Shown here: positions 1-8,368 of the stretch, one piece after another
Layout of the letters: each line of letters opens with the position of its first letter
Position numbering within the stretch: position 1 is the stretch's first letter
NCBI GenBank assembly: GCA_051889215.1
Contig: JBJFDC010000048.1
Span: forward strand, 1-28,959
Source: UMGS1470 sp051889215
GTDB lineage: Bacteria; Bacillota; Clostridia; Christensenellales; UBA1242
DNA length: 28,959 bases
Direction of reading: 5' to 3'
The notes under the pieces: generated by a model
What the model saw: the letters and a program-made list of their open reading frames with translations, nothing else
What the model was told of the DNA's origin: nothing
The model's database searches: none
Position numbers and translations under genes: made by a program

Positions 1-870
1 CATTGGAGTCCTTACCCCTGCAACAACGTCTTCACCTTGTGCATTCATCAAGAACTCTCCCATGAGTCCTTTTTCACCTGTTGCAGGATTACGAGTGAAC
101 GCAACGCCCGTTCCGCTTGTTTCACCCATATTTCCAAACGCCATCATTTGAACGTTTACTGCTGTGCCCCAAGAGTATGGAATGTCGTGGTCCATTCGAT
201 ATATGTTTGCTCTTGGATTATCCCATGAACGGAATACGGCTTTGATTGCTTCAAAAAGTTGAACTTTTGGGTCATCTGGGAAATCTTTGCCGATTTGATT
301 TTTGTATTCGGCCTTAAAAGAGTTTGCGAGTTCTTTCAAATCTTCTGCTGTGAGGTCAATGTCTTGTGTGACGCCACGTTTTTGCTTGAGTTGGTCAATA
401 AGTTTTTCAAAATAACTCTTTCCAACTTCCATAACAACGTCAGAGAACATCTGAATAAATCTTCTATAACAATCCCATGCCCAACGTGGATTTCCGCTCT
501 TTTTTGAAAGTGTTTCAACAACTTCTTCATTGAGACCAAGGTTGAGGATTGTGTCCATCATACCAGGCATTGAAGCACGTGCTCCACTTCGGACCGAAAC
601 CAACAATGGATTTTCTTTGTCTCCGAATTTTTTCCCTGTAATTTTTTCCATTTTTGAGATGTTTTCCATAATTTCGGCTCTTATGGAGTCATTGATTTGT
701 CTTCCATCTTCGTAATACTGTGTGCAGGCTTCTGTTGAAATTGTAAAACCTTGTGGAACTGGAAGTCCAAGTTTTGTCATTTCAGCAAGATTTGCACCTT
801 TTCCGCCAAGGAGTTCGCGCATATTTGCATTTCCTTCGCTAAACAAATAAACATATTTTTTTGCTGACAT
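1..870 (-). CDS. ppdK: Pyruvate, phosphate dikinase, N-terminal part (cut by window edge)
   Basis: Interconverts pyruvate, ATP and phosphate with PEP, AMP and pyrophosphate, in the cytoplasm. Translating the reverse strand from the ATG at 868-870 gives 290 uninterrupted residues, all from the N-terminal ATP-grasp nucleotide-binding region. Recognisable stretches are LGGKGANLAEM (about residues 21-31) and VRSGARASMPGMMDTILN (about 93-110), both typical of PPDK rather than PEP synthase. The start follows a GGAG site 6 nt upstream. The phosphohistidine and PEP-binding domains lie beyond the left edge. It follows recO on the same strand after a likely terminator; ppdK downstream of recO is common in clostridia, often with glyQS and a PPDK regulatory protein between, which are absent here. 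Confidence 0.95.
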   Translation of the reverse strand, partial: MSAKKYVYLFSEGNANMRELLGGKGANLAEMTKLGLPVPQGFTISTEACTQYYEDGRQINDSIRAEIMENISKMEKITGKKFGDKENPLLVSVRSGARASMPGMMDTILNLGLNEEVVETLSKKSGNPRWAWDCYRRFIQMFSDVVMEVGKSYFEKLIDQLKQKRGVTQDIDLTAEDLKELANSFKAEYKNQIGKDFPDDPKVQLFEAIKAVFRSWDNPRANIYRMDHDIPYSWGTAVNVQMMAFGNMGETSGTGVAFTRNPATGEKGLMGEFLMNAQGEDVVAGVRTPM

Positions 871-916
871 ATAATTCTCCTTTGTCTAAAATCAACCTTG
901 TAAGTTTATTAAATGA

Positions 917-950
917 TCAAAAAAAAGGCAACAAAATGAAGCCCTTTTGA
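917..950 (-). terminator. Probable intrinsic terminator after recO
   Basis: On the minus strand an AAAAGGGC / GCCTTTT hairpin (arms 941-948 and 923-929, one bulged base, 11-nt loop) runs into eight U residues. It lies just past the recO stop and before ppdK, so it probably ends the era-yqzL-recO transcript. Confidence 0.5.
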
Positions 951-959
951 AAGAATTTT

Positions 960-1679
960 TTAATTTAAAAGCGAATGCTTATAAGAGAATCTGCTTTGCA
1001 AAATGATTTGATATATTTTCAACAAATCAACCAACACGTCTTGAGTGATGCTTATTGTGTTCATTGAATCAATTTCACACTTTGTCAAAATCTTGATTGC
1101 ATTGTGACAAGCGGCTGAAATTGGAACACTGAAAAAAGTTCGGCAATTTTGACACACAACCTCGCAAGTGTCGGCATTGAGATATATTTGCCCCATAAAT
1201 ATCGTCCCACACGAAGCACATTTGACGACATTTATTTTATAACCAATTTGAGCAAATGATTTTGTGAGAAATGCGCACATAATCAGGCGTTCATCTGTGT
1301 TGGAATAAGTGAGTTCTTTCAATGTTTTTAGGCACAATAAGAAAAAATCAGAATTGGTTTGATATTTTTCCAAGAAAACGGGAATTAGTCCCAAAATTTT
1401 GCAACCGACCATGAATCTGTCATAGTTTTTTGTCAAATCAAAAAAACTTTCAATCATGCTTGCACTCGTCACAACTTGAATTTGATTTTGACCGCTCAAA
1501 ACAAATTCGCCAAAACAAAATGGTTCTTTGGCGAATTTAAACTTTGCGTTTGCATTTTTAACACCTTTTAGCACAACAGTTTTGAGCCCTTCTTCAAGAG
1601 TAAAAAGTTCAACAAGCTTGTCCTTTTCTTTGTAATCTCTCGAACCAAGCACAATGGCGCTAACTTTATCCTCGCTCAC
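960..1679 (-). CDS. recO: DNA repair protein RecO
   Basis: Recombination mediator that loads RecA on SSB-coated single-stranded DNA together with RecR. The 239-residue product has the usual RecO length and layout: an N-terminal OB-fold beginning MSEDKVSAIVLGSRDYKEKD, a helical middle, and a zinc-binding pair C154/C157 and C176/C179 (CASC, CQNC). The start is a GTG at 1677-1679, preceded by GGAAGG at good spacing; that site overlaps the end of yqzL (stop at 1682-1684), so the two are translationally linked. The order era-yqzL-recO is the standard one in Bacillota, which supports all three calls. Confidence 0.93.
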   Translation of the reverse strand: MSEDKVSAIVLGSRDYKEKDKLVELFTLEEGLKTVVLKGVKNANAKFKFAKEPFCFGEFVLSGQNQIQVVTSASMIESFFDLTKNYDRFMVGCKILGLIPVFLEKYQTNSDFFLLCLKTLKELTYSNTDERLIMCAFLTKSFAQIGYKINVVKCASCGTIFMGQIYLNADTCEVVCQNCRTFFSVPISAACHNAIKILTKCEIDSMNTISITQDVLVDLLKIYQIILQSRFSYKHSLLN

Positions 1680-1681
1680 TT

Positions 1682-1822
1682 CTACCTTCCTTGGTCTTGC
1701 TCCAAATCCAAGTTCTTTCCGAACTCAATTTCCTTAAAAAGTTGATAGTATCCAACACCGCCGGTTTTTTCAAAAAGGGACCAACAAAGCTTTGAAGTTT
1801 CATATTTAAAATCTCTTTTCAT
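1682..1822 (-). CDS. yqzL: YqzL family small protein
   Basis: A 46-residue protein between era and recO. The central segment LCWSLFEKTGGVGYYQLFKEIE matches my memory of the YqzL family, where a tryptophan and an F-x-x-TG-x-x-x-x-Y-x-L-F/Y-K-E core are conserved, and the position is the one where Bacillota keep yqzL. Its function is unknown. I chose the ATG at 1820-1822 because a strong GGGAGGGG site lies just upstream; a longer ORF reading begins at 1873 but has no ribosome site and overlaps the likely promoter. The last codons overlap the recO ribosome site. Confidence 0.75.
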   Translation of the reverse strand: MKRDFKYETSKLCWSLFEKTGGVGYYQLFKEIEFGKNLDLEQDQGR

Positions 1823-1844
1823 AGCCCCTCCCTTTATAGTTTTA

Positions 1845-1879
1845 GTATACTCTATTATATGAAAAACAATCAAACAAAT
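1845..1879 (-). promoter_or_regulatory. Possible sigma-A promoter ahead of yqzL-recO
   Basis: Reading the minus strand, TTGATT, an 18-nt gap and TATACT precede the yqzL ribosome site; a TATAAT also lies in the gap. It falls between the era stop (1891) and yqzL. Would give recO its own transcript. Pattern reading only. Confidence 0.35.
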
Positions 1880-1890
1880 TTCGTGAGTTT

Positions 1891-2790
1891 TTAAACATTT
1901 TCAATATAGCCGAAATCTTTGAGTGCATTCTGCACATCTTTCCAGCCCTTTTTCACCCTCACCCAAATCTTGAGCAAAACCTTTTTGCCGACGAGTTTTT
2001 CAATATCCTCGCGAGCAAGAGAGCCGATTTGTTTTGACATTTCTCCGTGCTTGCCAATGATGATTGATTTGTGCGATTCTCTTTCACAATAAATTTCAAC
2101 CTCAACTTCAAGCAACTTGCCTTTGTCTTCATATTGTGACACAACCACAGCAATTCCGTGAGGAATTTCCTTGTCGAGAAGAATTAAGGTTTTTTCACGG
2201 ACAATTTCAGAAATCAAAAATTTTATTGACCTATCAGTGAAATCATCTTTGTCAAAATGATAAACACTGTCGTCCTCATATTCAGGCAAGTTTTTTATTA
2301 TGACGTCTTTGAGAATGTCAATATTGTTGCCAGAAAGTGCGGAAATTGGAACAATTTCATCGCACACCCCAAGGTGCGAAAGTTTGTCAAGAAGAGGATA
2401 CACTTTTTCAAAACCGGATTTGTCAGTCTTGTTGACTGCGACAACAAGTTTGTCCGTCTTCTCTTTTAGATTTTTGATATATTCAAACTCTTCGTCTTTT
2501 GTTGGCTTTGTCGAGTCCAAAAGATAAACAATCATGTCAACATCGCTCGTTGCTGTGCGAACTGACTTCATCATATATTTGTCCAGCCCATTTTTTGCAG
2601 CATGGATTCCAGGTGTGTCAACAAAAACAATTTGATAGTTGTCGCCATTGCAAATTCCCAAAATGTTGTTTCGAGTTGTCTGCGGTTTTGCAGAAATGAT
2701 TGAAACTTTTTGTCCAACAAGGGCATTCAGCAAAGTGCTTTTCCCAGCGTTTGGGCGACCAACGAGTGAGACATATCCAAATTTAACCAT
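1891..2790 (-). CDS. era: GTPase Era
   Basis: Ribosome-associated GTPase that binds the 3' end of 16S rRNA and checks maturation of the 30S subunit. The 299-residue product shows G1 GRPNAGKS (11-18), G2 around T38-T39, G3 DTPG (58-61), G4 NKTD (120-123) and G5 SA (150-151), followed by a C-terminal KH domain with the loop IGKHGEM. The ATG follows GAGAGGAAATA. The start overlaps the last 8 nt of ybeY, so the genes are coupled; ybeY-era is a conserved pair acting on 16S rRNA 3'-end maturation. Confidence 0.97.
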   Translation of the reverse strand: MVKFGYVSLVGRPNAGKSTLLNALVGQKVSIISAKPQTTRNNILGICNGDNYQIVFVDTPGIHAAKNGLDKYMMKSVRTATSDVDMIVYLLDSTKPTKDEEFEYIKNLKEKTDKLVVAVNKTDKSGFEKVYPLLDKLSHLGVCDEIVPISALSGNNIDILKDVIIKNLPEYEDDSVYHFDKDDFTDRSIKFLISEIVREKTLILLDKEIPHGIAVVVSQYEDKGKLLEVEVEIYCERESHKSIIIGKHGEMSKQIGSLAREDIEKLVGKKVLLKIWVRVKKGWKDVQNALKDFGYIENV

Positions 2791-3268
2791 TATTTCCTCT
2801 CTTCAACTTTTTTCTTATGAGCACAAGTTCTGCAATGCTTTGCATGAGTTCTTCATCATCTTTTTCAATGTGATCATAACCCAAAAGATGCAAAAACCCA
2901 TGCAGCGCCAAAAAACAAATCTCTCTTTGCTTGCTGTGCCCATATTCAACCGCTTGACTTGCTGCAATCGCCTCGCAAATTGCAATGCTGCCAATCATGA
3001 GCTTGTTGTTCTCAAGTTCGTTTTCATATTCTTTTAGGTCAATGCTTTTGCCCATTTTGATTTCATACATCGGAAAAGACAAAACATCTGTTGACTTATC
3101 AATGTTTCTGTTCTCCCGATTGAGTCTTCTGATTTCAACAGGGTCAACAAAAGAAATTTCGACCGCCAAGTTTTTTGGCTGACCCAAAACTTTGGACGCA
3201 CACTGCAAAACAGATTTGATTTTTCGTTTTAAGCAAAAAGAAACTTTGCCACTATATGTGATTTTCAT
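2783..3268 (-). CDS. ybeY: Endoribonuclease YbeY (16S rRNA 3'-end maturation)
   Basis: Single-strand endoribonuclease involved in rRNA processing and ribosome quality control. The 161-residue protein carries the family's zinc motif H-x3-H-x5-H as HGFLHLLGYDH, with H123, H127 and H133. The ATG follows GGGAGTTGT. It lies between yqfD and era. In most Bacillota a PhoH-family ATPase gene separates yqfD from ybeY; here the gap is only 8 nt and phoH is missing, as is the diacylglycerol kinase/cytidine deaminase block often found between ybeY and era. Confidence 0.95.
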   Translation of the reverse strand: MKITYSGKVSFCLKRKIKSVLQCASKVLGQPKNLAVEISFVDPVEIRRLNRENRNIDKSTDVLSFPMYEIKMGKSIDLKEYENELENNKLMIGSIAICEAIAASQAVEYGHSKQREICFLALHGFLHLLGYDHIEKDDEELMQSIAELVLIRKKLKRGNNG

Positions 3269-3276
3269 ACAACTCC

Positions 3277-4419
3277 CTAAAACGACATTATGATTTTTCC
3301 CTCAACAATATATTGCACGAATTTATTCGGTCCAACATCACAAATATTTTGTCGTTCGTTAATTATTATAACACCTTCTGGGAGTTCTTGGAAAACATTT
3401 TGCTTTGCTTTTTCAATATAATTTTGTTTCTCCATTTCAAAATCAAAATTTTTTACAACCTCTTTAAGCTCAAAAATTGTTTTTTGTTTATATTTGAATG
3501 GCAAAATGTTGTTGTGTGACAAATCTCGTTCACTCTCCACCTCCTCAAACATTTCGAATGAATTTTCTTCACTATGTTGATAAATTTCGAGACCAAAAAG
3601 TGACAAAACGAATGCTTTTGATGTTTTGCCTGTCCTTTCAAAACAAACAACTTGGTCAGAATGTGTGACGACATTATCAAAATAACAAAGTATTTCAATT
3701 TTTCCGTGCGGAACAACATATTCCTTTTCACCTTTTGAATCCAAAACATATGGCAAGATTAGTTCTGTTCCCTCTTTGACAAAATCCCCTTCACGCACTG
3801 CTGCTGTTCCTTGATAAACTTCAATTTTTGAAACATATCCACGACACGAACTCTTTGCTGAAAGTTGGGAAAGATTATTGTCAGTCTCGACATTTGTGAG
3901 TTTTTCTTTTATATCGACGACGACATAACAGCCGCGTTTTATTGCGCTGACAAAGCTTATGGTGTCATATTGGTTGAGAAGTTGTTTTTCAATCTCTTGG
4001 CAGTCAATATCCTTGCGATGAAAGGATTTTTGTCTTAATTTTTCGCCGACAAAAAAAGAAATTTCATCGTCATCAAGTGTCGTGCAACCATTTATTTGCA
4101 CCATAAACGAAAAATTGTTCAAAATTATCAAAAAAATAATAAAAATTAATAGAGAAATAAATACACCATAATTTTTTATGCAAAAAAATAAAATTCTATC
4201 AAACCCGCTTCTTGAAAGGATTTGATAATTAATATTTTTATTTTTAAATATTTTTTTTAATAATTTAAATTTATTTTTTTTGATTTTAAAAATCATCTCT
4301 TCATGAGACAACAATTTTAGGTCAAAAAGTTCAATTCCGTTTCTTTTTAGATATGACAAAAGTTTGAGTTGATTCAACCCAACAACTTTTATTTCAATCC
4401 TTGACTCATGCGTTTTCAA
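3277..4419 (-). CDS. yqfD: Sporulation protein YqfD
   Basis: Stage IV sporulation-type membrane protein (YqfD family), known in Bacillus from the mother-cell sigma-E programme. The 380 residues include a basic N-terminal part, one clear membrane helix at about 84-105 and a large domain predicted to lie outside, the usual YqfD design. It starts at a TTG whose last bases overlap the yqfC TGA stop, with GGAG 10 nt upstream, so translation is probably coupled to yqfC. The part around 4100-4330 is markedly more AT-rich than its neighbours, with long A and T runs coding for Lys, Ile, Asn and Phe. yqfC-yqfD adjacency is conserved among spore formers and is the best sign here that the organism may sporulate. 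Confidence 0.88.
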   Translation of the reverse strand: MKTHESRIEIKVVGLNQLKLLSYLKRNGIELFDLKLLSHEEMIFKIKKNKFKLLKKIFKNKNINYQILSRSGFDRILFFCIKNYGVFISLLIFIIFLIILNNFSFMVQINGCTTLDDDEISFFVGEKLRQKSFHRKDIDCQEIEKQLLNQYDTISFVSAIKRGCYVVVDIKEKLTNVETDNNLSQLSAKSSCRGYVSKIEVYQGTAAVREGDFVKEGTELILPYVLDSKGEKEYVVPHGKIEILCYFDNVVTHSDQVVCFERTGKTSKAFVLSLFGLEIYQHSEENSFEMFEEVESERDLSHNNILPFKYKQKTIFELKEVVKNFDFEMEKQNYIEKAKQNVFQELPEGVIIINERQNICDVGPNKFVQYIVEGKIIMSF

Positions 4420-4679
4420 ATTTTGTTGACTCCAAAGATTTTTCCGCGGATTAAGAGTGTTCTGTCTTCAAGTTCGACAACTTCAAGGTTTTCTCCGCTA
4501 ACTCTGATTTTGGTCTTTTTTGCCCTGATGTCAATCTCTGTTTCAGATATCGACAAAATGTCAACAACGCCTTCAATATACAGCGAAAAAAAGTCAATCA
4601 TAACAAATTGACAAAACGGACTCAAATCACTGACTTGAAGTTTCTGTTTTAGTTCAGAAAAAAAATTAAACCTCGTCAT
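4416..4679 (-). CDS. yqfC: Sporulation protein YqfC
   Basis: An 87-residue YqfC-family protein: small, soluble, with beta-rich segments such as IEGVVDILSISETEIDIRAK and the C-terminal LLIRGKIFGVNKI. The family goes with yqfD in spore-forming Bacillota; in Bacillus the pair is linked to mother-cell expression, and its biochemical role is unclear. The ATG at 4677-4679 has no ribosome site in front. It directly follows the PolC-derived exonuclease gene (stop at 4712), leaving 32 nt. Confidence 0.85.
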   Translation of the reverse strand: MTRFNFFSELKQKLQVSDLSPFCQFVMIDFFSLYIEGVVDILSISETEIDIRAKKTKIRVSGENLEVVELEDRTLLIRGKIFGVNKI

Positions 4680-4695
4680 AGAGTAATCTATGCTG
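4680..4695 (-). promoter_or_regulatory. Possible sporulation-sigma -10 element next to yqfC
   Basis: On the minus strand CATAGATT lies 5 nt before the yqfC ATG. It fits the CATAnnnT pattern of sigma-E type -10 elements, which would suit a mother-cell gene, but I see no well-spaced -35. If used, the mRNA would begin at or beside the start codon. Confidence 0.25.
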
Positions 4696-4711
4696 GTTTA
4701 ATCTTTTTAGA

Positions 4712-6313
4712 CTATTTTTGCTCGTTTAACTTGAGAAGAACTTTGGCAGTTGCAAGAGCGTCATTGAGTGCCCTGTGTGCTCCAATAAGCACAATTCCCA
4801 AATTCTTAACCACGGTTGAAAGTTTGTAGTTTGAAGATGCCATTTTTGACCTTGCAAGAAGAATGACGTCGGTCGTTGGATTGTCAAATTCAATTCCCAA
4901 CTTTCTTGATTGCACAGCGAGGATTTTGTCATCAAAGTTTGCGCTATTATATCCTCCCAAAACACAACCTTTGCAAAATTCATAAAACGCAGGCATGACA
5001 ATATTTATGGACGGAGAAAAAGCAACCATGTCGTTTGATATATTCGTCACTTGCGTGATTATATCTGGAATTGTTTCTTGTGGCTTGATTAATGTTTGAA
5101 AAACTTCAACAATCTCTCCGCCACGAATTTTGACTGCACCAATTTCAATGATTTCACAAGTGTTTGTGTCAAGTCCTGTCGTTTCAAAGTCGTATATGAC
5201 AAACTCGTTGTCCATGATATAAGAAGAATATGTTGGTTTTTTATCAAAAATATTCACTTGGTGTTTTTCAACATATGGACGAACAAAATTGTGTTGTTGT
5301 TCTTCACCCTCTTGAAGATATTCAAAGTCGAGCGCGGAAAGCTCTTTGGATGCTTCTTCTTCGTCGCATACATCCTTTTGGGCTGACAATTTTTCATTGC
5401 ACAATCCAAGCGAGCGAATATAACACGTATGGCTATTGTTAAACTTTTGCACATCTCCAACAATAATAATTCTTGTGTCGTCACAAAGTTTGTCCATCTT
5501 TTTTTCGTTTGTCATGCTAGAAAAATATGTGCAGTTTATTCTGCCACTTGTGTCGGTTAGAGTGAAAGTGTAGTATGCACTTTGTTTTGCATTCTCCCCT
5601 TTTGCTTTTTCGCGTTTCTTTATGTAGTGCTTTTTCTGAAAATTTGATATGACACCCGAGAGTATTACACTCATTTTTTCTTCATTTACATTTTTGATAT
5701 ATTCTGGTTTTGGCGTGATATCTTGTCCAAAAAACATAAAAACATCACCGACTTCATATCGCTTTGTGACAATGCCTTTATGCATAGACATTTGAGAGGC
5801 AATTCTTTCTCTCTTGTCCAAAATGCTTGTGTCAATGATTTTGTTTTCGTTTGCAACGATTTTGACGTCGAATTTTGCTATAAATTCTTTTGAAAGAGCA
5901 TTTTCCAGAAACCTGTCCGCCCCGCGGTCTTCCAGACTTGTTGCGACAAGTTTGGTTGTTGAAACGACAACTTGAATAAAATCATTTTTAACAACAGAAA
6001 TATCTTTTTCGCAAATTTCTCCAATGCTTGATTTGAAAGCACTTTGCAATATTTTTAGCGTCTGTTTGGCAATCAAATCCTCGTCCAAAAAACTCTTCTT
6101 GAACTTCAATCTCAATGTTGAAAAAAGATTGAGTTTTTCAGCAAAAAATTGCTGCAATTCTTCCCTTTGCTCATCGGTTATCTCTTGAACTTTTTCATCA
6201 AACAAAAAGGTTATTGTTGTTGCGTTCTCACTTTTTGAAAACACAACTGAATAGACCTGCAAAAAACCATATTTATCCCCGAATTGTTTTTTTAATTCTT
6301 CTGTATATTGCAT
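4712..6313 (-). CDS. PolC-derived exonuclease: PolC-like N-terminus, OB fold and DEDDh exonuclease, no PHP or polymerase
   Basis: A 533-residue protein at the locus where polC normally stands (after uppS-cdsA-rseP). Residues 1-170 resemble the PolC N-terminal region; 213-303 look like the PolC OB fold (MSVILSGVISNFQKK, then FTLTDTSGRINCTYF and IIIVGDVQKF). An acidic linker (304-368) replaces the first part of the PHP domain. The rest (370-533) is a complete DEDDh 3'-5' exonuclease: D375 and E377 in YDFETTG, D461 in NSANFDD, H513 and D518 in GAHRALND. The protein stops right after the exonuclease; yqfC follows 32 nt later, so the second PHP half, palm, fingers and tail are absent. The ATG at 6311-6313 lies 1 nt past the rseP stop. 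Expected activity is proofreading-type or repair degradation of 3' ends; it cannot polymerise. The domain calls are from motif reading; the exonuclease is certain, the PolC N-terminal match is likely. Confidence 0.85.
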   Translation of the reverse strand: MQYTEELKKQFGDKYGFLQVYSVVFSKSENATTITFLFDEKVQEITDEQREELQQFFAEKLNLFSTLRLKFKKSFLDEDLIAKQTLKILQSAFKSSIGEICEKDISVVKNDFIQVVVSTTKLVATSLEDRGADRFLENALSKEFIAKFDVKIVANENKIIDTSILDKRERIASQMSMHKGIVTKRYEVGDVFMFFGQDITPKPEYIKNVNEEKMSVILSGVISNFQKKHYIKKREKAKGENAKQSAYYTFTLTDTSGRINCTYFSSMTNEKKMDKLCDDTRIIIVGDVQKFNNSHTCYIRSLGLCNEKLSAQKDVCDEEEASKELSALDFEYLQEGEEQQHNFVRPYVEKHQVNIFDKKPTYSSYIMDNEFVIYDFETTGLDTNTCEIIEIGAVKIRGGEIVEVFQTLIKPQETIPDIITQVTNISNDMVAFSPSINIVMPAFYEFCKGCVLGGYNSANFDDKILAVQSRKLGIEFDNPTTDVILLARSKMASSNYKLSTVVKNLGIVLIGAHRALNDALATAKVLLKLNEQK

Positions 6314-6314
6314 A

Positions 6315-7382
6315 TCACACCACAAAATGAATAATATCGACCACCACGACAAATGCCAACAAAACGACCAAGCCAATGTTGTGAATCATGTTCTCAACCT
6401 TTCTATTAATTGGCTTTTTTCGTATCCACTCAATTGTCGTAAAAAGAATATGCGCCCCATCAAGTGCTGGAAAAGGCAACAAATTGAACATCGCAAGGTT
6501 TGCCGCAATGAGCGGAAGAAAAATAAACAAATTTGCAAAATTTGTTGAAGTTGCTTGAGCCATAACCGAAATCGTCGTTATTGTTCCGCCAAGAGCAGTT
6601 ATTGGGATTTGGAAAGTTATTAACATCCACAAACTTTTCAGAACAAGCCAAGCAAATCCAACCGCCATTGGAACCGCTCGAAGAAGCGCCTTTCCAAAGC
6701 CATATCTATATGTCGAAACAGTTTGAATTCCAATCGCGCGAGTTGTTGAGCCGTCGGGATTTGTTATATCATAAAATTTGCAATACTCTTTTCGGATTTC
6801 GCCATTTCTTTCAATGGTTAATGTGACGCCTTCTTCATTTTTGTGCTTTGCAACCAAATCTTGCATTGTCCCAGAAAAAGCAAAATCCACCTTTTGGTCA
6901 TTTACTTCCCAAATTATGTCGCCTTGTTGAAGATTTGTGTTTATGGAATCTGGAGACATTGTTTCAACAACCTTGATGTCATAGCCAAACGACACGAGCA
7001 AGATAAATGAAAACAAAATTGCAGACAAGAAATTGAAAAATGCACCCATAAAAAGGACAATAATCCTCTTCCATGGCTTTTGATTGACAAATGCTTCTGG
7101 GTCAGATTCACCTTCTTCACCCGACTCGCCTTTAAAAGCACAATATCCACCAAGCGGAAAAATACGCAATGAAATTTTTTCTCCACGCTTGTTGGTTTTT
7201 GAAAAAATCGCCTTGCCAAAACCAACAGAAAATTCTTCAATCTTGAATTTGAGAATTCTGCCAGCAGTGTAGTGTCCAAGTTCATGAATAAGAACCATCA
7301 ACAAAAGAACCAGAACTGCCAAAACGATATACAGCACTGAAGTTAAAATATTGTCACCAAGCATTGAAAAACCACTTATCAT
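6315..7382 (-). CDS. rseP: Site-2 intramembrane zinc metalloprotease RseP/RasP
   Basis: Intramembrane protease that cuts membrane-embedded anti-sigma factors and leftover signal peptides. The 355-residue sequence has the HELGH zinc motif at 33-37 in the first membrane helix, an FPLGGY element at 75-80, a PDZ-like domain around 135-220 and the LDG motif (307-309, NLLPFPALDGAHI) in a late helix. That is the complete family signature. The listed ATG at 7380-7382 lacks a ribosome site; the ATG six codons in (at 7362-7364) has AAGTGG 7 nt before it and may be the true start. dxr, usually between cdsA and rseP, and ispG, often after rseP, are both missing. Confidence 0.95.
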   Translation of the reverse strand: MISGFSMLGDNILTSVLYIVLAVLVLLLMVLIHELGHYTAGRILKFKIEEFSVGFGKAIFSKTNKRGEKISLRIFPLGGYCAFKGESGEEGESDPEAFVNQKPWKRIIVLFMGAFFNFLSAILFSFILLVSFGYDIKVVETMSPDSINTNLQQGDIIWEVNDQKVDFAFSGTMQDLVAKHKNEEGVTLTIERNGEIRKEYCKFYDITNPDGSTTRAIGIQTVSTYRYGFGKALLRAVPMAVGFAWLVLKSLWMLITFQIPITALGGTITTISVMAQATSTNFANLFIFLPLIAANLAMFNLLPFPALDGAHILFTTIEWIRKKPINRKVENMIHNIGLVVLLAFVVVVDIIHFVV

Positions 7383-7406
7383 TCTTATAATTTATGCCCT
7401 ATTTTT

Positions 7407-8360
7407 TTAAATTAATAATATAAAGAAAAAGAAGAAAACAAATGGCGCGTTAAATATGTGGCTGTCAAGTCTATCAAGCACCCCGCCGTGCCCTGGAATC
7501 AAATTGCTGCTGTCTTTTACCATTGCTCGACGTTTTAGGAAAGATTCAAACAAATCTCCAGCGGTTGAAATTATTGCGCCAAAGAAGCCAATCAAAGCGA
7601 AATGAACAAGTCCAATTTCGCACGCTTCAAATGCAGTCCTGATGTCATTAAAAGATGTCAAAACAAAGAACAATGCAATCATGACAAGAGTCGTCATAAC
7701 AACACCACTCACAAAACCTGAAATTGTTTTGTTTGGACTTGTTTTTGGACAAAGTTTTGGACCTTTCATCAGCATTCCAAAAAGCATTGCAAAAGTGTCT
7801 GAAATAATTGGAATGAGGAATGCAACAACGAGTGCAATAAATGAAATATCAACTCCGGACAACTTGTCAATTCCGGTCAAGAAATAACCAAAATCATTCA
7901 AGTGATTAACAAAAACCAAAAACATAAGTAAAATTGCTGGATACAAGAAAGTTGTCATGGAATAAATTGATTTTCTTAACGCAAAATTCGGATAAGAAAT
8001 TTGAAGTCCGCGAATTCTTAAGTCTGTCGCAAGCCATTTTTTGAAAATTAATGAAACGAGATATGTGAGCAGCGCAACACCAACAACACATATTATCATG
8101 CTCGCAAAAACAATGATTATGTTAACTTGTTTCAGAATCAAAACCATGCAAACGGTGTATAAAACGATTGGAAATATTCCTGCCAAAACTGAAAAATTAT
8201 AGATTCCCATTTTGAGCAACATATTTGACATTTCATATCCCGCAAGAATCATGACAATTCCAATTCCAACATCAAAAACATATGGTGTCCAAATCTTTGA
8301 CACAAAAATCAAAATCAAAATTGCAATCATTCCAAGTGCTGATATCAGTCGTTTCTTCAT
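7407..8360 (-). CDS. cdsA: Phosphatidate cytidylyltransferase
   Basis: Membrane enzyme making CDP-diacylglycerol from phosphatidate and CTP, the entry to phospholipid synthesis. The 317-residue protein is almost all membrane helices and ends with the CdsA signature: GDLFES at 268-273, then KR, KD, IPGHGGVLDRLDS to about 300. The last 14 residues are very hydrophobic (a run of five phenylalanines). The ATG follows AGGAGAAAAA, 8 nt after the uppS stop. uppS-cdsA-rseP is a conserved envelope cluster. Confidence 0.95.
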   Translation of the reverse strand: MKKRLISALGMIAILILIFVSKIWTPYVFDVGIGIVMILAGYEMSNMLLKMGIYNFSVLAGIFPIVLYTVCMVLILKQVNIIIVFASMIICVVGVALLTYLVSLIFKKWLATDLRIRGLQISYPNFALRKSIYSMTTFLYPAILLMFLVFVNHLNDFGYFLTGIDKLSGVDISFIALVVAFLIPIISDTFAMLFGMLMKGPKLCPKTSPNKTISGFVSGVVMTTLVMIALFFVLTSFNDIRTAFEACEIGLVHFALIGFFGAIISTAGDLFESFLKRRAMVKDSSNLIPGHGGVLDRLDSHIFNAPFVFFFFFILLI

Positions 8361-8368
8361 TTTTTCTC

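Noticed and set aside
2639..3037. Plus-strand 132-codon ORF opposite era and ybeY
   Set aside because: Antisense shadow of two conserved genes.
4712..4715. A frameshift or assembly error cutting off the polymerase half of PolC
   Set aside because: After the stop there is no polymerase or PHP coding in any frame; yqfC and yqfD follow intact, so a simple frameshift does not explain it.
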